NCBI GenBank assembly: GCA_964016885.1
Contig: OZ024741.1
Location: 413,540,812-413,604,811 of the forward strand
Length of the DNA: 64,000 nt
Direction of reading: 5' to 3'
From: Eledone cirrhosa
Lineage: Eukaryota; Mollusca; Cephalopoda; Octopoda; Eledonidae
Shown piece by piece: positions 39,001 through 53,423 of the stretch; positions within the stretch are counted from its first letter, which is position 1, and each line of letters begins with the position of its first letter. Position numbers and translations under genes: made by a program. A model generated the notes under the pieces. That model was not told the DNA's origin. It saw only the letters and a list, made by a program, of their open reading frames with translations, and did no database searches.

Positions 39001-39860
39001 TTGAGAGATCACAGCTCTGATACTACAGACATGTGGTTAGAATGTCTCATGAAAGAATCACTGGATTGAGATATCACAGCTCTGATACTACAGACATGTG
39101 GTTAGAATGTCTCAGGAAAGAATCTCCAAATTGAGAGATCACAGCTCTGATATTACAGACATGTGGTTATAATGTCTCATGAAAGAATCACTGGATTGAG
39201 AGATCACAGCTCTGATACTTCAGACATGTGGTTAGAATGTTTCAGGAAAGAATCTCCAAATTTTAGAGATCACAGCTCTGATACTACAGAAATGTGGTTA
39301 GAATGTCTCAGGAAAGAATCTCTGAATTGAGACATCACAGCTCTGATACTTCAGACATGTGGTTAGAATCTCTCAGGAAAGAATCTTCAAATTGAGAGAT
39401 CACTGCTCTGATACTACAGACATGTGGTTAGAATGTCTCAGGAAAGAATCTCTGAATTGAGAGATCACAGTTCTGAAACTATGGACATGTCGTTAGAATG
39501 TCTCAGGAAATTTTCTCCAAATTGAGAGATCACAGCTCTGATATTACAGACATGTGGTTAGAATGTTTTAGGAAAGAATCTGCAAATTGAGAGATCACAG
39601 CTCTGATATTACAGACATGTGGTTATAATGTCTCATGAAAGAATCACTGGATTGAGAGATCACAGCTCTGATACTACAGACATGTGGTTAGAATGTCTCA
39701 GGAAAGAATCTCTGAAATGAGAGATCACAGCTCTGATACTATCGATCTGTGGTTAGAATGTCTCATGAAAGAATCACTGGATTGAGAGATCACAGCTCTG
39801 ACAGGACAGACATGTGGTTAGAATGTCTCAGGAAAGAATCTCCAAATTGAGAGATCACAG
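33060..39860 (+). repeat. ~6.75-kb higher-order repeat, copy B
   Basis: Tandem copy of 26,368-33,059 with the same nested order (CAGAAAATTTTC at about 34,502, 35,606 and 37,362). Relative to copy A it contains one additional 65-bp unit near 35,700-35,770, of the GTCTCATGAAAG / GAGATATCAC type, while the order of the other markers I followed is unchanged. Its right end is where ACATGGGGTTATAATGTCTC appears near 39,880. Confidence 0.88.
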
Positions 39861-42260
39861 CTCTGATATTACAGACATGGGGTTATAATGTCTCTTGAAA
39901 GAATCACTGGATTGAGAGATCACAGCTCTGATACTAAAGACATGTGGTTAGAATGTCTCAGGAAAGAATCTCTGAAATGAGAGATCACACCTCTGATACT
40001 ATCGACATATGGTTAGAATGTCTCAGGAAAGAATCTCCAAATTGAGAGATCACAGGTCTGATATTAGAGGCATGTGGTTAGAATGTCTCATGAAAGAATC
40101 ACGGAATTGAGAGATCACAGCTCTGATACTACAGACATGTGGTTAGAATGTCTCAGGAAAGAATCTCTGGATTGAGAGATCACAGCTCTGATACTACAGA
40201 CATGTGGTTAGAATGTCTCATGAAAGAATCACTGGATTGAGATATCACAGCTCTGATACTACAGACATGTGGTTAGAATGTCTCAGGAAAGAATCTCCAA
40301 ATTGAGAGATCACAGCTCTGATATTACAGACATGTGGTTATAATGTCTCATGAAAGAATCACTGGATTGAGAGATCACAGCTCTGATACTTCAGACATGT
40401 GGTTAGAATGTTTCAGGAAAGAATCTCCAAATTTTAGAGATCACAGCTCTGATACTACAGACATGTGGTTAGAATGTCTCAGGAAAGAATCTCTGAATTG
40501 AGAGAACACAGGTCTGATACTATGGACATGTGGATAGAATGTCTCAGGAAAGAATCTCCAAATTGAGAGATCACAGCTCTGATACTACAGACATGTGGTT
40601 AGAATGTCTCAGGAAAGAATCTCTGAATTGAGAAATCACAGTTCTGATACTATGGACATGTGGTTAGAATGTCTGAGGAAATTTTCTCCAAAATGAGAGG
40701 TCACAGCTCTGATATTACAGGCCTGTCGTTAGAATGTTTCATGCAAGAATCACTGGATTGAGAGATCACAGCTCTGACACGACAGACATGTGGTTAGAAT
40801 GTCTCAGGAAAGAATCTCCAAATTGAGAGATCACAGCTCTGATATTACAGACATGTGGTTATAATGTCTCAAGAAAGAATCACTGCATTGAGAGATCACA
40901 GTTCTGATACTATGGACATGTGGTTAGAATGTCTCAGGAAAGAATCTCCAAATTGAGAGATCACAGCTCTGATATTACAGACATGGGGGTTAGAATGTCT
41001 CAGGAAAGAATCTCTGGATTGAGAGATCACAGTTCTGATACTATGGACATGTGGTTAGAATGTCTCAGGAAATTTTCTCCAAATTGAGAGATCACAGCTC
41101 TGATATTACAGGCATGTGGTTAGAATCTCTCATGAAAGAATCACTGGATTGAGAGATCACATCTCTGATACTACAGACATGTGGTTAGAATGTCTCATGA
41201 AAGAATCACTGGATTGAGAGATCACAGCTCTGATACTACAGACATGTGGTTAGAATGTCTCAGGAAAGAATCTCCAAATTGAGAAATCACAGCTCTGATA
41301 TTACAGACATGTGGTTATAATGTCTCATGAAAGAATCACTGGATTGAGAGATCACAGCTCTGATACTTCAGACATGTGATTAGAATGTCTCAGGAAAGAA
41401 TCTCCAAATTGAGAGATCACAGCTCTGATACTACAGACATGTGGTTAGAATGTCTCAGGAAAGAATCTCTGAATTGAGAAATCACAGTTCTGATACTATG
41501 GACATGTGGTTAGAATGTCTGAGGAAATTTTCTCCAAATTGAGAGGTCACAGCTCTGATATTACAGGCCTGTCGTTAGAATGTTTCATGCAAGAATCACT
41601 GGATTGAGAGATCACAGCTCTGACACGACAGACATGTGGTTAGAATGTCTCAGGAAAGAATCTCCAAATTGAGAGATCACAGCTCTGATATTACAGACAT
41701 GTGGTTATAATGTCTCAAGAAAGAATCACTGCATTGAGAGATCACAGTTCTGATACTATGGACATGTGGTTAGAATGTCTCAGGAAAGAATCTCCAAATT
41801 GAGAGATCACAGCTCTGATATTACAGACATGGGGGTTAGAATGTCTCAGGAAAGAATCTCTGGATTGAGAGATCACAGTTCTGATACTATGGACATGTGG
41901 TTAGAATGTCTCAGGAAATTTTCTCCAAATTGAGAGATCACAGCTCTGATATTACAGGCATGTGGTTAGAATCTCTCATGAAAGAATCACTGGATTGAGA
42001 GATCACAGCTCTGATACTACAGACATGTGGTTAGAATGTCTCATGAAAGAATCACTGGATTGAGAGATCACAGCTCTGATACTACAGACATGTGGTTAGA
42101 ATGTCTCAGGAAAGAATCTCCAAATTGAGAAATCACAGCTCTGATATTACAGACATGTGGTTATAATGTCTCATGAAAGAATCACTGGATTGAGAGATCA
42201 CAGCTCTGATACTTCAGACATGTGATTAGAATGTCTCAGGAAAGAATCTCCAAATTGAGA
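39861..42260 (+). repeat. Satellite block with 13-unit (846-bp) duplication
   Basis: GCCTGTCGTTAG occurs at 40,721 and 41,567, 846 bp apart (13 units plus 1 bp). The ACATGGGGGTTAG unit follows in both copies (40,981 and 41,828), as does the GTGATTAGAATG variant (about 41,377 and 42,222). An AATTTTAGAG unit also recurs at about 40,431, 1,172 bp after the one at 39,259, showing a third partial copy of the preceding block's end. Confidence 0.8.
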
Positions 42261-45200
42261 GATCACAGCTCTGATACTACAAACATGTGGTTATAATGTC
42301 TCAGGACAGAATATCTGGATTGAGAGATCACAGCTCTGATACTTCAGACATGTGGTTAGAATGTCTCAGGAAAGAATCTCTGAATTGAGAGATCACAGTT
42401 CTGATACTATGGACATGTGGTTAGAATGTCTGAGGAAGGAATCTCCAAATTGAGAGCTCACACTTCTGATACTACAGACATGTGGTTAGAATGTCTCAGG
42501 AAAGAATCTCCAAGTTGAGAGATCACAGCTCTGATACTACAGACATGTGGTTAGAATGTCTCAGGAAAGAATCTCTGAATTGAGAAATCACAGTTCTGAT
42601 ACTATGGACATGTGGTTAGAATGTCTCAGGAAATTTTCTCCAAATTAAGAGATCGCAGCTCTGATATTACAGGCATGTGGTAATATGTCTCATGCAAGAA
42701 TCACTGGATTGAGAGATCACAGCTCTGATAATACAGACATGTGGTTAGAATGTCTCATGAAAGAATCACTGGATTGAGAGATCACAGCTCTGACACGACA
42801 GACATGTGGTTAGAATGTCGAAGGAAAGAATCTCTGGTTTGAGAGATCACAGCTCTGATACTTCAGACATGTGGTTAGAATGTCCCAGGAAAGAATCTCT
42901 GAATTGAGAAATCACAGCTCTGATACTACAGACATGTGGTTAGAATGTCCCAGGAAAGAATCTCTGAATTGAGAGATCACAGCTCTGGAATTACAGACAC
43001 GTGGTTAGAATGTCTCAGGAAAGAATTTCTGGATTGAGAGATCACAGCTCTGATACTTCTGACATGTGGTTAGAATGTCTCAGGAAAGAATCTCCAAATT
43101 GAGAGATCACAGCTCTGATACTACAGACATGTGGTTAGAATGTCCCAGGAAAGAATCTCTGAATTGAGAGATCACAGCTCTGGAATTACAGACATGTGGT
43201 TAGAACGTCTCAGGAAAGAATTTCTGGATTGACAGATCACAGCTCTGATACTTTAGACATATGGTTAGAATGTCTTAGGAAAGCATCTCTGAATTGAGAG
43301 ATCACAGTTCTGATACTATGGACATATGGTTAGAATGTCTTAGGAAAGAATCTCCAAATTGAGAGATCACAGCTCTGATGTTACAGACATGGGGTTAGAA
43401 TGTCTCAGGAAAAAATCTCTGGATTTAGAGATCACAGTTCTGATACTATGGACATGTGGTTAGAATATCTCAGGAAAGAATCTCCAAATTGAGAGATCAC
43501 AGCTCTGATACTACAGACATGTGGTTAGAATGTCTCAGGAAAGAATCTCCAAATTGAGAGATCACAGCTCTGATACAACAAACATGGGGTTAGAATGTCT
43601 CAGGAAAGAATTTCTAAATTGAGAGATCACAGCTCTGATACTACAGACATGTGGTTAGAATGTCTCAGGAAAGAATCTCCAAATTGAGAGATCACAGCTC
43701 TGATATTACAGACATGTGGTTATAATATATCATGAAAGAATCACTGGATTGAGAGATCACAGCTCTGATACTATGGACATGTGGTTAGAATGTCTCAGGA
43801 AAGAATCACTGGATTGAGAGATCACAGTTCTGATACTATGGACATGTGTTTAGAATGTCTCAGGAAGGAATCTCCAAATTGAGAGATGACAGCTCTGATA
43901 CTACAGACATGTGGTTAGAATGTCTCAGGAAAGAATCTCTGAATTGAGAGATCACAGTTCTGATACTATGGACATGTGGTTAGAATGTCTCAGGAATTTT
44001 CCTCCAAATCGAGAGATCACAGCTCTGATATTATAGGTATGTGCTTAGAATGTCTCATGCAAGAATCACTGGATTGAGAGATCACAGCTCTGATACTACA
44101 GACATGTGGTTAGAATGTCTCTTGAAAGAATCACTGGATTGAGAGATCACAGCTCTGATACTACAGACATGTGGTTAGAATGTCGCAGGAAAGAAACTCT
44201 GGATTGAGAGATCACAGCTCTGATACTTCAGACATGTGGTTAGAATGTCTCAGGAAAGAATCTCCAAATTGAGAGATCACAGCTCTGATATTACAGACAT
44301 GTGGTTATAATATATCATGAAAGAATCACTGGATTGAGAGATCACAGCTCTGATACTATGGACATGTGGTTAGAATGTCTCAGGAAAGAATCACTGGATT
44401 GAGAGGTCACAGCTCTGATACTATGGACATGTGGTTAGAATGTCTCAGGAAAGAATCACTAGATTGAGAGGTCACAGCTCTGATACTATGGACATGTGGT
44501 TAGAATGTCTCAGGAAAGAATCACTGGATTGAGAGATCACAGTTCTGATACTATGGACATGTGTTTAGAATGTCTCAGGAAGGAATCTCCAAATTGAGAG
44601 ATGACAGCTCTGATACTACAGACATGTGGTTAGAATGTCTCAGGAAAGAAACTCTGAATTGAGAGATCACAGTTCTGAATCTATGGACATGTGGTTAGAA
44701 TGTCTCAGGAATTTTCCTCCAAATTGAGAGATCACAGCGCTGATATTACAGGTATGTGCTTAGAATGTCTCATGCAAGAATCACTGAATTGAGATATCAC
44801 AGCTCTGATACTACAGACATGTGGTTAGAATGTCTCTTGAAAGAATCACTGGATTGAGAGATCACAGCTCTGATACTACAGACATGTGGTTACAATGTCG
44901 CAGGAAAGAATCTCTGGATTGAGAGATCACAGCTCTGATACTTCAGACATGTGGTTAGAATGTCGAAGGAAAGAATCTCTGAATTGAGAGATCACAGTTC
45001 CGATACTATGGACAGGTGGTTAGAATGTCTGAGAAAGGAATCTCCAAATTGAGAGCTCACACCTCTGATACTACAGACATGTGGTTATAATGTCTCAGGA
45101 AAGAATCTCCAAGTTGAGAGATCACACATCTGATACTACAGACATGTGGTTAGAATGTCTCAGGAAAGAATCTCCAAGTTGAGAGATCACAGCTCTGATA

Positions 45201-48200
45201 CTACAGACATGTGGTTAGAATGTCTCAGGAAAGAATCTCTGAATTGAGAAATCACAGTTCTGATACTATGGACATGTGGTTAGAATGTCCCAGGAAAGAA
45301 TCTCTGAATTGAGAGATCACAGCTCTGGAATTACAGACATGTGGTTAGAATGTCCCAGGAAAGATTTCTGGATTGAGAGATCACAGCTCTGATACTTCTG
45401 ACATGTGGTTAGAATGTCTCAGGAAAGAATCTCCAAATTGAGAGATCACAGCTCTGATACTACAGACATGTGGTTAGAATGTCCCAGGAAAGAATCTCTG
45501 AATTGAGAGATCACAGCTCTGGAATTACAGACATGTGGTTAGAACGTCTCAGGAAAGAATTTCTGGATTGAGAGATCACAGCTCTGATACTTTAGACATA
45601 TGGTTAGAATGTCTTAGGAAAGAATCTCTGAATTGAGAGATCACAGTTCTGATACTATGGACATATGGTTAGAATGTCTTAGGAAAGAATCTCCAAATTG
45701 AGAGATCACAGCTCTGATATTACAGACATGGGGTTAGAATGTCTCAGGAAAGAATCTCTGGATTTAGAGATCACAGTTCTGATACTATGGACATGTGGTT
45801 AGAATGTCTCAGGAAAGAATCTCCAAATTGAGAGATCACAGCTCTGATACTACAGACATGGGGTTAGAATGTCTCAGGAAAGAATCTCCAAATTGAGAGA
45901 TCACAGCTCTGATACAACAAACATGGGGTTAGAATGTCTCAGGAAAGAATTTCTAAATTGAGAGATCACAGCTCTGATACTACAGACATGTGGTTAGAAT
46001 GTCTCAGGAAAGAATCTCCAAATTGAGAGATCACAGCTCTGATATTACAGACATGTGGTTATAATATATCATGAAAGAATCACTGGATTGAGAGATCACA
46101 GCTCTGATACTATGGACATGTGGTTAGAATGTCTCAGGAAAGAATCACTGGATTGAGAGATCACAGTTCTGATACTATGGACATGTGTTTAGAATGTCTC
46201 AGGAAGGAATCTCCAAATTGAGAGATGACAGCTCTGATACTACAGACATGTGGTTAGAATGTCTCAGGAAAGAATCTCTGAATTGAGAGATCACAGCTCT
46301 GATACTTCAGACATGTGGTTAGAATGTCTCAGGAAAGAATCTCTGAATTGAGAGATCACAGTTCTGATACTATGGACATGTGGTTAGAATGTCTCAGGAA
46401 TTTTCCTCCAAATTGAGAGATCACAGCTGTGATATTATAGCTATGTGCTTAGAATGTCTCATGCAAGAATCACTGGATTGAGAGATCACAGCTCTGATAC
46501 TACAGACATGTGGTTAGAATGTCTCTTGAAAGAATCACTGGATTGAGAGATCACAGCTCTGATACTACAGACATGTGGTTAGAATGTCGCAGGAAAGAAT
46601 CTCTGGATTGAGAGATCACAGCTCTGATACTTCAGACATGTGGTTAGAATGTCTCAGGAAAGAATCCCTGAATTGAGAGATCACAGCTCTGGAATTACAG
46701 ACATGAGGTGAGAATGTCTCAGGAAAGAATTTTTGGATTGAGAGATCACAGTTCTGATTCTATGGACATGTGGTTAGAATGTCTTAGGAAAGAATCTCCA
46801 AATTGAGAGATCACAGCTCTGATATTACAGACATGGGGTTAGAATGTCTCAGGAAAGAATCTCTGGATTTAGAGATCACAGTTCTGATACTATGGACATG
46901 TGGTTAGAATGTCTCAGGAAAGAATCTCCAAATTGAGAGATCACAGCTCTGATACTACAGACATGTGGTTAGAATGTGTCAGGAAAGAATCTCCAAATTG
47001 AGAGATCACAGATCTGATACAACAAACATGCGGTTAGAATGTCTCAGGAAAGAATTTCTAAATTGAGAGATCACAGCTCTGATACTACAGACATGTGGTT
47101 AGAATGTCTCAGGAAAGAATCTCCAAATTGAGAGATCACAGCTCTGATATTACAGACATGTGGTTATAATGTTTCATGAAAGAATCACTGGATTGAAAGA
47201 TCACAGCTCTGATACTACAGACATGTGGTTAGAACGTCTCATGAAAAAATCACTGGATTGAGAGATCACAGCTCTGACACGACAGACATGTGGTTAGAAT
47301 GTCTCAGGAAAGAATCTCTAAATTGAGAGATCACAGCTCTGATATTACAGACATGTGGTTATAATGTCTCATGAAAGAATCACTGCATTGAGAGCTCACA
47401 GCTCTGATACTACACACATGTGGTTAGAATGTCTCAGGAAAGAATCTTGGATTGAGAGATCACAGCTCTGATACTTCAGACATGTGGTTAGAATGTCTCA
47501 GGAAAGAATCTCCAAATTGAGAGATCACAGCTCTGATATTAGAGGCATGTGGTTAGAATGTCTCATGAAAGAATCACGGAATTGAGAGATCACAGCTCTG
47601 ATACTACAGACATGTGGTTAGAATGTCTCAGGAAAGAATCTCTGGATTGAGAGATCACAGCTCTGATACTTCAGACATGTGGTTAGAACGTCTCAGGAAA
47701 GAATCTCCAAATTGAGAGATCACAGCTCTGATACTACAAACATGTGGTTATAATGTCTCAGGACAGAATATCTGGATTGATAGATCACAGCTCCGATACT
47801 TCAGACATGTGGTTAGAATGTCTCAGGAAAGAATCTCTGAATTGAGAGATCACAGTTCTGATACTATGGACATGTGGTTAGAATGTCTGAGGAAGGAATC
47901 TCCAAATTGAGAGCTCACACCTCTGATACTACAGACATGTGGTTAGAATGTCTCAGGAAAGAATCTCCAAGTTGAGAGATCACAGCTCTGATACTACAGA
48001 CATGTGGTTAGAATGTCTCAGGAAAGAATCTCTGAATTGAGAAATCACAGTTCTGATACTATGGACATGTGGTTAGAAAGTCTCAGGAAATTTTCTCCAA
48101 ATTAAGAGATCACAGCTCTGATATTACAGGCATGTGGTTAGAATGTCTCATGCAAGAATCACTGGATTGAGAGATCACAGCTCTGATAATACAGACATGT

Positions 48201-50239
48201 GGTTAGAATGTCTCATGAAAGAATCACTGGATTGAGAGATCACAGCTCTGACACGACAGACATGTGGTTAGAATGTGGAAGGAAAGAATCTCTGGTTTGA
48301 GAGATCACAGCTCTGATACTTCAGACATGTGGTTAGAATGTCCCAGGAAAGAATCTCTGAATTGAGAAATCACAGCTCTGATACTACAGACATGTGGTTA
48401 GAATTTCCCAGGAAAGAATCTCTGAATTGAGAGATCACAGCTCTGGAATTACAGACATGTGGTTGGAATGTCTCATGAAAGAATTTCTGGATTGAGAGAT
48501 CACAGCTCTGATACTTCTGACATGTGGTTAGAATGTCTCAGGAAAGAATCTCCAAATTGAGAGATCACAGCTCTGATACTACAGACATGTGGTTAGAATG
48601 TCCCAGGAAAGAATCTCTGAATTGAGAGATCACAGCTCTGGAATTACAGACATGTGGTTAGAACGTCTCAGGAAAGAATTTCTGGATTGAGAGATCACAG
48701 CTCTGATACTTTAGACATATGGTTAGAATGTCTTAGGAAAGAATCTCTGAATTTAGAGATCACAGTTCTGATACTATGGACATATGGTTAGAATGTCTTA
48801 GGAAAGAATCTCCAAATTGAGAGATCACAGCTCTGATATTACAGACATGGGGTTAGAATGTCTCAGGAAAGAATCTCTGGATTTAGAGATCACAGTTCTG
48901 ATACTATGGACATGTGGTTAGAATGTCTCAGGAAAGAATCTCCAAATTGAGAGATCACAGCTCTGATACTACAGACATGTGGTTAAAATGTCTCAGGAAA
49001 GAATCTCCAAATTGAAAGATCACAGTTCTGATACAACAAACATGGGGTTAGAATGTCTCAGGAAAGAATCTCTGAATTGAGAGATCACAGTTCTGATACT
49101 ATGGACATGTGGTTAGAATGTCTCAGGAATTTTCCTCCAAATTGAGAGATCACAGCTCTGATATTACAGGTATGTGCTTAGAATGTCTCATGCAAGAATC
49201 ACTGGATTGAGAGATCACAGCTCTGATACTACAGACATGTGGTTAGAATGTCTCTTGAAAGAATCACTGGATTGAGAGATCACAGCTCTGATACTACAGA
49301 CATGTGGTTAGAATGTCGCAGGAAAGAATCTCTGGATTGAGAGATCACAGCTCTGATACTTCAGACATGTGGTTAGAAAGTCTCAGGAAAGAATCCCTGA
49401 ATTGAGAGATCACAGCTCTGATACTACAGACATGTGGTTAGAATGTCCCAGGAAAGAATCTCTGAATTGAGAGATCACAGCTCTGGAATTACAGACATGA
49501 GGTTAGAATGTCTCAGGAAAGAATTTCTGGATTGAGAGATCACAGCTCTGATATTACAGGCATATGGTTAGAATGTCTCAGGAAGGAATCTCCAAATTGA
49601 GAGATGACAGCTCTGATACTACAGACATGTGGTTAGAATGTCTCAGAAAAGAATCTCTGAATTGAGAGATCACAGCTCTGATACTTCAGACATGTGGTTA
49701 GAATGTCTAAGGAAAGAATACCTGAATTGAGAGATCACAGCTCTGATACTACAGACATGTGGTTAGAATGTCCCAGGAAAGAATTTCTGGATTGAGAGGT
49801 CACAGCTCTGATACTATGGACATGTGGTTAGAATGTCTCAGGAAAGAATCACTGGATTGAGAGATCACAGTTCTGATACTATGGACATGTGTTTAGAATG
49901 TCTCAGGAAGGAATCTCCAAATTGAGAGATGACAGCTCTGATACTACAGACATGTGGTTAGAATGTCTCAGGAATTTTCCTCCAAATTGAGAGATCACAG
50001 CTCTGATATTACAGGTATGTGCTTAGAATGTCTCATGCAAGAATCACTGGATTGAGAGATCACAGCTCTGATACTACAGACATGTGGTTAGAATGTCTCT
50101 TGAAAGAATCACTGGATTGAGAGATCACAGCTCTGATACTACAGACATGTGGTTAGAATGTCGCAGGAAAGAATCTCTGGATTGAGAGATCACAGCTCTG
50201 ATACTTCAGACATGTGGTTAGAATGTCTCATGAAAGAAT
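42261..50239 (+). repeat. Satellite block with 36- and 48-unit marker spacing
   Basis: New variants dominate: GTCCCAGGAAAG, CTCTGGAATTACAG, GGAATTTTCCTCC, GTCGCAGG and GATACTTTAGACATATGG. The last occurs at 43,247, 45,586 and 48,705, so spacings are 2,339 bp (36 units minus 1) and 3,119 bp (48 units minus 1). All sequence here is satellite; no other element seen. Confidence 0.8.
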
Positions 50240-53200
50240 CCCTGAATTGAGAGATCACAGCTCTGATACTACAGACATGTGGTTAGAATGTCCCAGGAAA
50301 GAATCTCTGAATTGAGAGATCACAGCTCTGGAATTACAGACATGAGGTTAGAATGTCTCAGGAAAGAATTTCTGGATTGAGAGATCACAGTTCTGATTCT
50401 ATGGACATGTGGTTAGAATGTCTTAGGAAAGAATATCCAAATTGAGAGATCACAGCTCTTATATTACAGACATGGTGTTAGTATGTCTTACGAAAGAATC
50501 TCTGGATTGGGAGATCACAGTTCTGATACTATGGACATGTGGTTAGAATGTCTCAGGAAAGAATCTCCAAATTGAGAGATCACAGCTCTGATACTACAGA
50601 CATGTGGTTAGAATGTCTCAGGAAAGAATCTCCAAATTAAGAGATCACAGCTCTAATACAACAAACATGTGGTTAGAATGTCTCAGGAAAGAATCTCTAA
50701 ATTGAGAGATCACAGCTCTGATACTACAGACATGTGGTTACAATGTCTCAGGAAAGAATCTCTGAATTGAGAGATCACAGTTCTGATACTATGGACATGT
50801 GGTCAGAATGTCTCAGGAAATTTTCTCAAAATTGAGAGATCACAGCTCTGATATTACAGGCATGTGGTTAGAATGTCTCATGCAAGAATCACTGGATTGA
50901 GTGATCACAGCTCTGATACTATGGACATGTGGTTAGAATGTCTCAGGAAAGAATCACTGGATTGAGAGTTCACAGCTCTGATACTATGGAAATGTGGTTA
51001 GAATGTCTCATGCAAGAATCACTGAATTGAGTGTTCACAGCTCTGATAATATGGACATGTGGTTAGAATGTCTCAGGAAAGAATCTCTAAATTGAGAGAT
51101 CACAGCTCTGATACTACAGACATGTGTTTAGAATGTCTCAGGAAAGAATCTCTGAATTGAGAAATCACAGTTCTGATACTATGGACATGTGGTTAGAATG
51201 TCTCAGGAAATTTTCTCCAAATTGAGAGGTCACAGCTCTGATATTACAGGCATGTGGTTAGAATGTTTCATGCAAGAATCACTGGATTGAAAGATCACAG
51301 CTCTGATACTACAGACATGTGGTTAGAACGTCTCATGAAAAAATCACTGGATTGAGTGATCACAGCTCTGACACGACAGACATGTGGTTAGAATGTCTCA
51401 GGAAAGAATCTCTAAATTGAGAGATCACAGCTCTGATATTACAGACATGTGGTTACAATGTCTCATGAAAGAATCACTGCATTGAGAGCTCACAGCTCTG
51501 ATACTACACACATGTGGTTAGAATGTCTCAGGAAAGAATCTTGGATTGAGAGATCACAGCTCTGATACATCAGACATGTGGTTAGAATGTCTCAGGAAAG
51601 AATCTCCAAATTGAGAGATCACAGCTCTGATATTAGAGGCATGTGGTTAGAATGTCTCATGAAAGAATCACGGAATTGAGAGATCACAGCTCTGATACTA
51701 CAGACATGTGGTTAGAATGTCTCAGGAAAGAATCTCTGGATTGAGAGATCACAGCTCTGATACTTCAGACATGTGGTTAGAACGTCTCAGGAAAGAATCT
51801 CCAAATTGAGAGATCACAGCTCTGATACTACAAACATGTGGTTATAATGTCTCAGGACAGAATATCTGGATTGATAGATCACAGCTCCGATACTTCAGAC
51901 ATGTGGTTAGAATGTCTCAGGAAAGAATCTCTGAATTGAGAGATCACAGTTCTGATACTATGGACATGTGGTTAGAATGTCTGAGGAAGGAATCTCCAAA
52001 TTGAGAGCTCACACCTCTGATACTACAGACATGTGGTTAGAATGTCTCAGGAAAGAATCTCCAAGTTGAGAGATCACAGCTGTGATACTACAGACATGTG
52101 GTTAGAATGTCTCAGGAAAGAATCTCTGAATTGAGAAATCACAGTTCTGACACTATGGACATGTGGTTAGAAAGTCTCAGGAAACTTTCTCCAAATTAAG
52201 AGATCACAGCTCTGATATTACAGGCATGTGGTTAGAATGTCTCATGCAAGAATCACTGGATTGAGAGATCACAGCTCTGATAATACAGACATGTGGTTAG
52301 AATGTCTCATGAAAGAATCACTGGATTGAGAGATCACAGCTCTGACACTACAGACATGTGGTTAGAATGTGGAAGGAAAGAATCTCTGGTTTGAGAGATC
52401 ACAGCTCTGATACTTCAGACATGTGGTTAGAATGTCCCAGGAAAGAATCTCTGAATTGAGAAATCACAGCTCTGATACTATAGACATGTGGTTAGAATTT
52501 CCCAGGAAAGAATCTCTGAATTGAGAGATCACAGCTCTGGAATTACAGACATGTGGTTGGAATGTCTCAGAAAAGAATTTCTGGATTGAGAGATCACAGC
52601 TCTGATACTTCTGACATGTGGTTAGAATGTCTCAGGAAAGAATCTCCAAATTGAGAGATCACAGCTCTGATACTACAGACATGTGGTTAGAATGTCCCAG
52701 GAAAGAATCTCTGAATTGAGAGATCACAGCTCTGGAATTACAGACATGTGGTTAGAACGTCTCAGGAAAGAATTTCTGGATTGAGAGATCACAGCTCTGA
52801 TACTTTAGACATATGGTTAGAATGTCTTAGGATAGAATCTCTGAATTGAGAGATCACAGTTCCGATACTATGGACATATGGTTAGAATGTCTCAGGAAAG
52901 AATCTCCAAATTGAGAGATCACAGCTCTGATACTACAGACATGTGGTTAGAATGTCTCAGGAAAGAATCTCCAAATTGAGAGATCACAGCTCTGATACTA
53001 CAGACATGTGGTTAAAATGTCTCAGGAAAGAATCTCCAAATTGAAAGATCACAGTTCTGATACAACAAACATGGGGTTAGAATGTCTCAGGAAAGAATCT
53101 CTGAATTGAGAGATCACAGTTCTGATACTATGGACATGTGGTTAGAATGTCTCAGGAATTTTCCTCCAAATTGAGAGATCACAGCTCTGATATTACAGGT

Positions 53201-53423
53201 ATGTGCTTAGAATGTCTCATGCAAGAATCACTGGATTGAGAGATCACAGCTCTGATACTACAGACATGTGGTTAGAATGTCTCTTGAAAGAATCACTGGA
53301 TTGAGAGATCACAGCTCTGATACTACAGACATGTGGTTAGAATGTCGCAGGAATGAATCTCTGGATTGAGAGATCACAGCTCTGATACTTCAGACATGTG
53401 GTTAGAAAGTCTCAGGAAAGAAT
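50240..53423 (+). repeat. 3,184-bp higher-order repeat, copy 1
   Basis: Private variants ATATTACAGACATGGTG (50,461), TGATACATCAG (51,562) and GGTTTGAGAG (about 52,388) all recur exactly 3,184 bp later, which is 49 units minus 1 bp. The left limit is set by GTCTCATGAAAGAATCCCTG near 50,225, which differs from the equivalent AGTCTCAGGAAAGAATCCC near 53,409. Confidence 0.88.
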
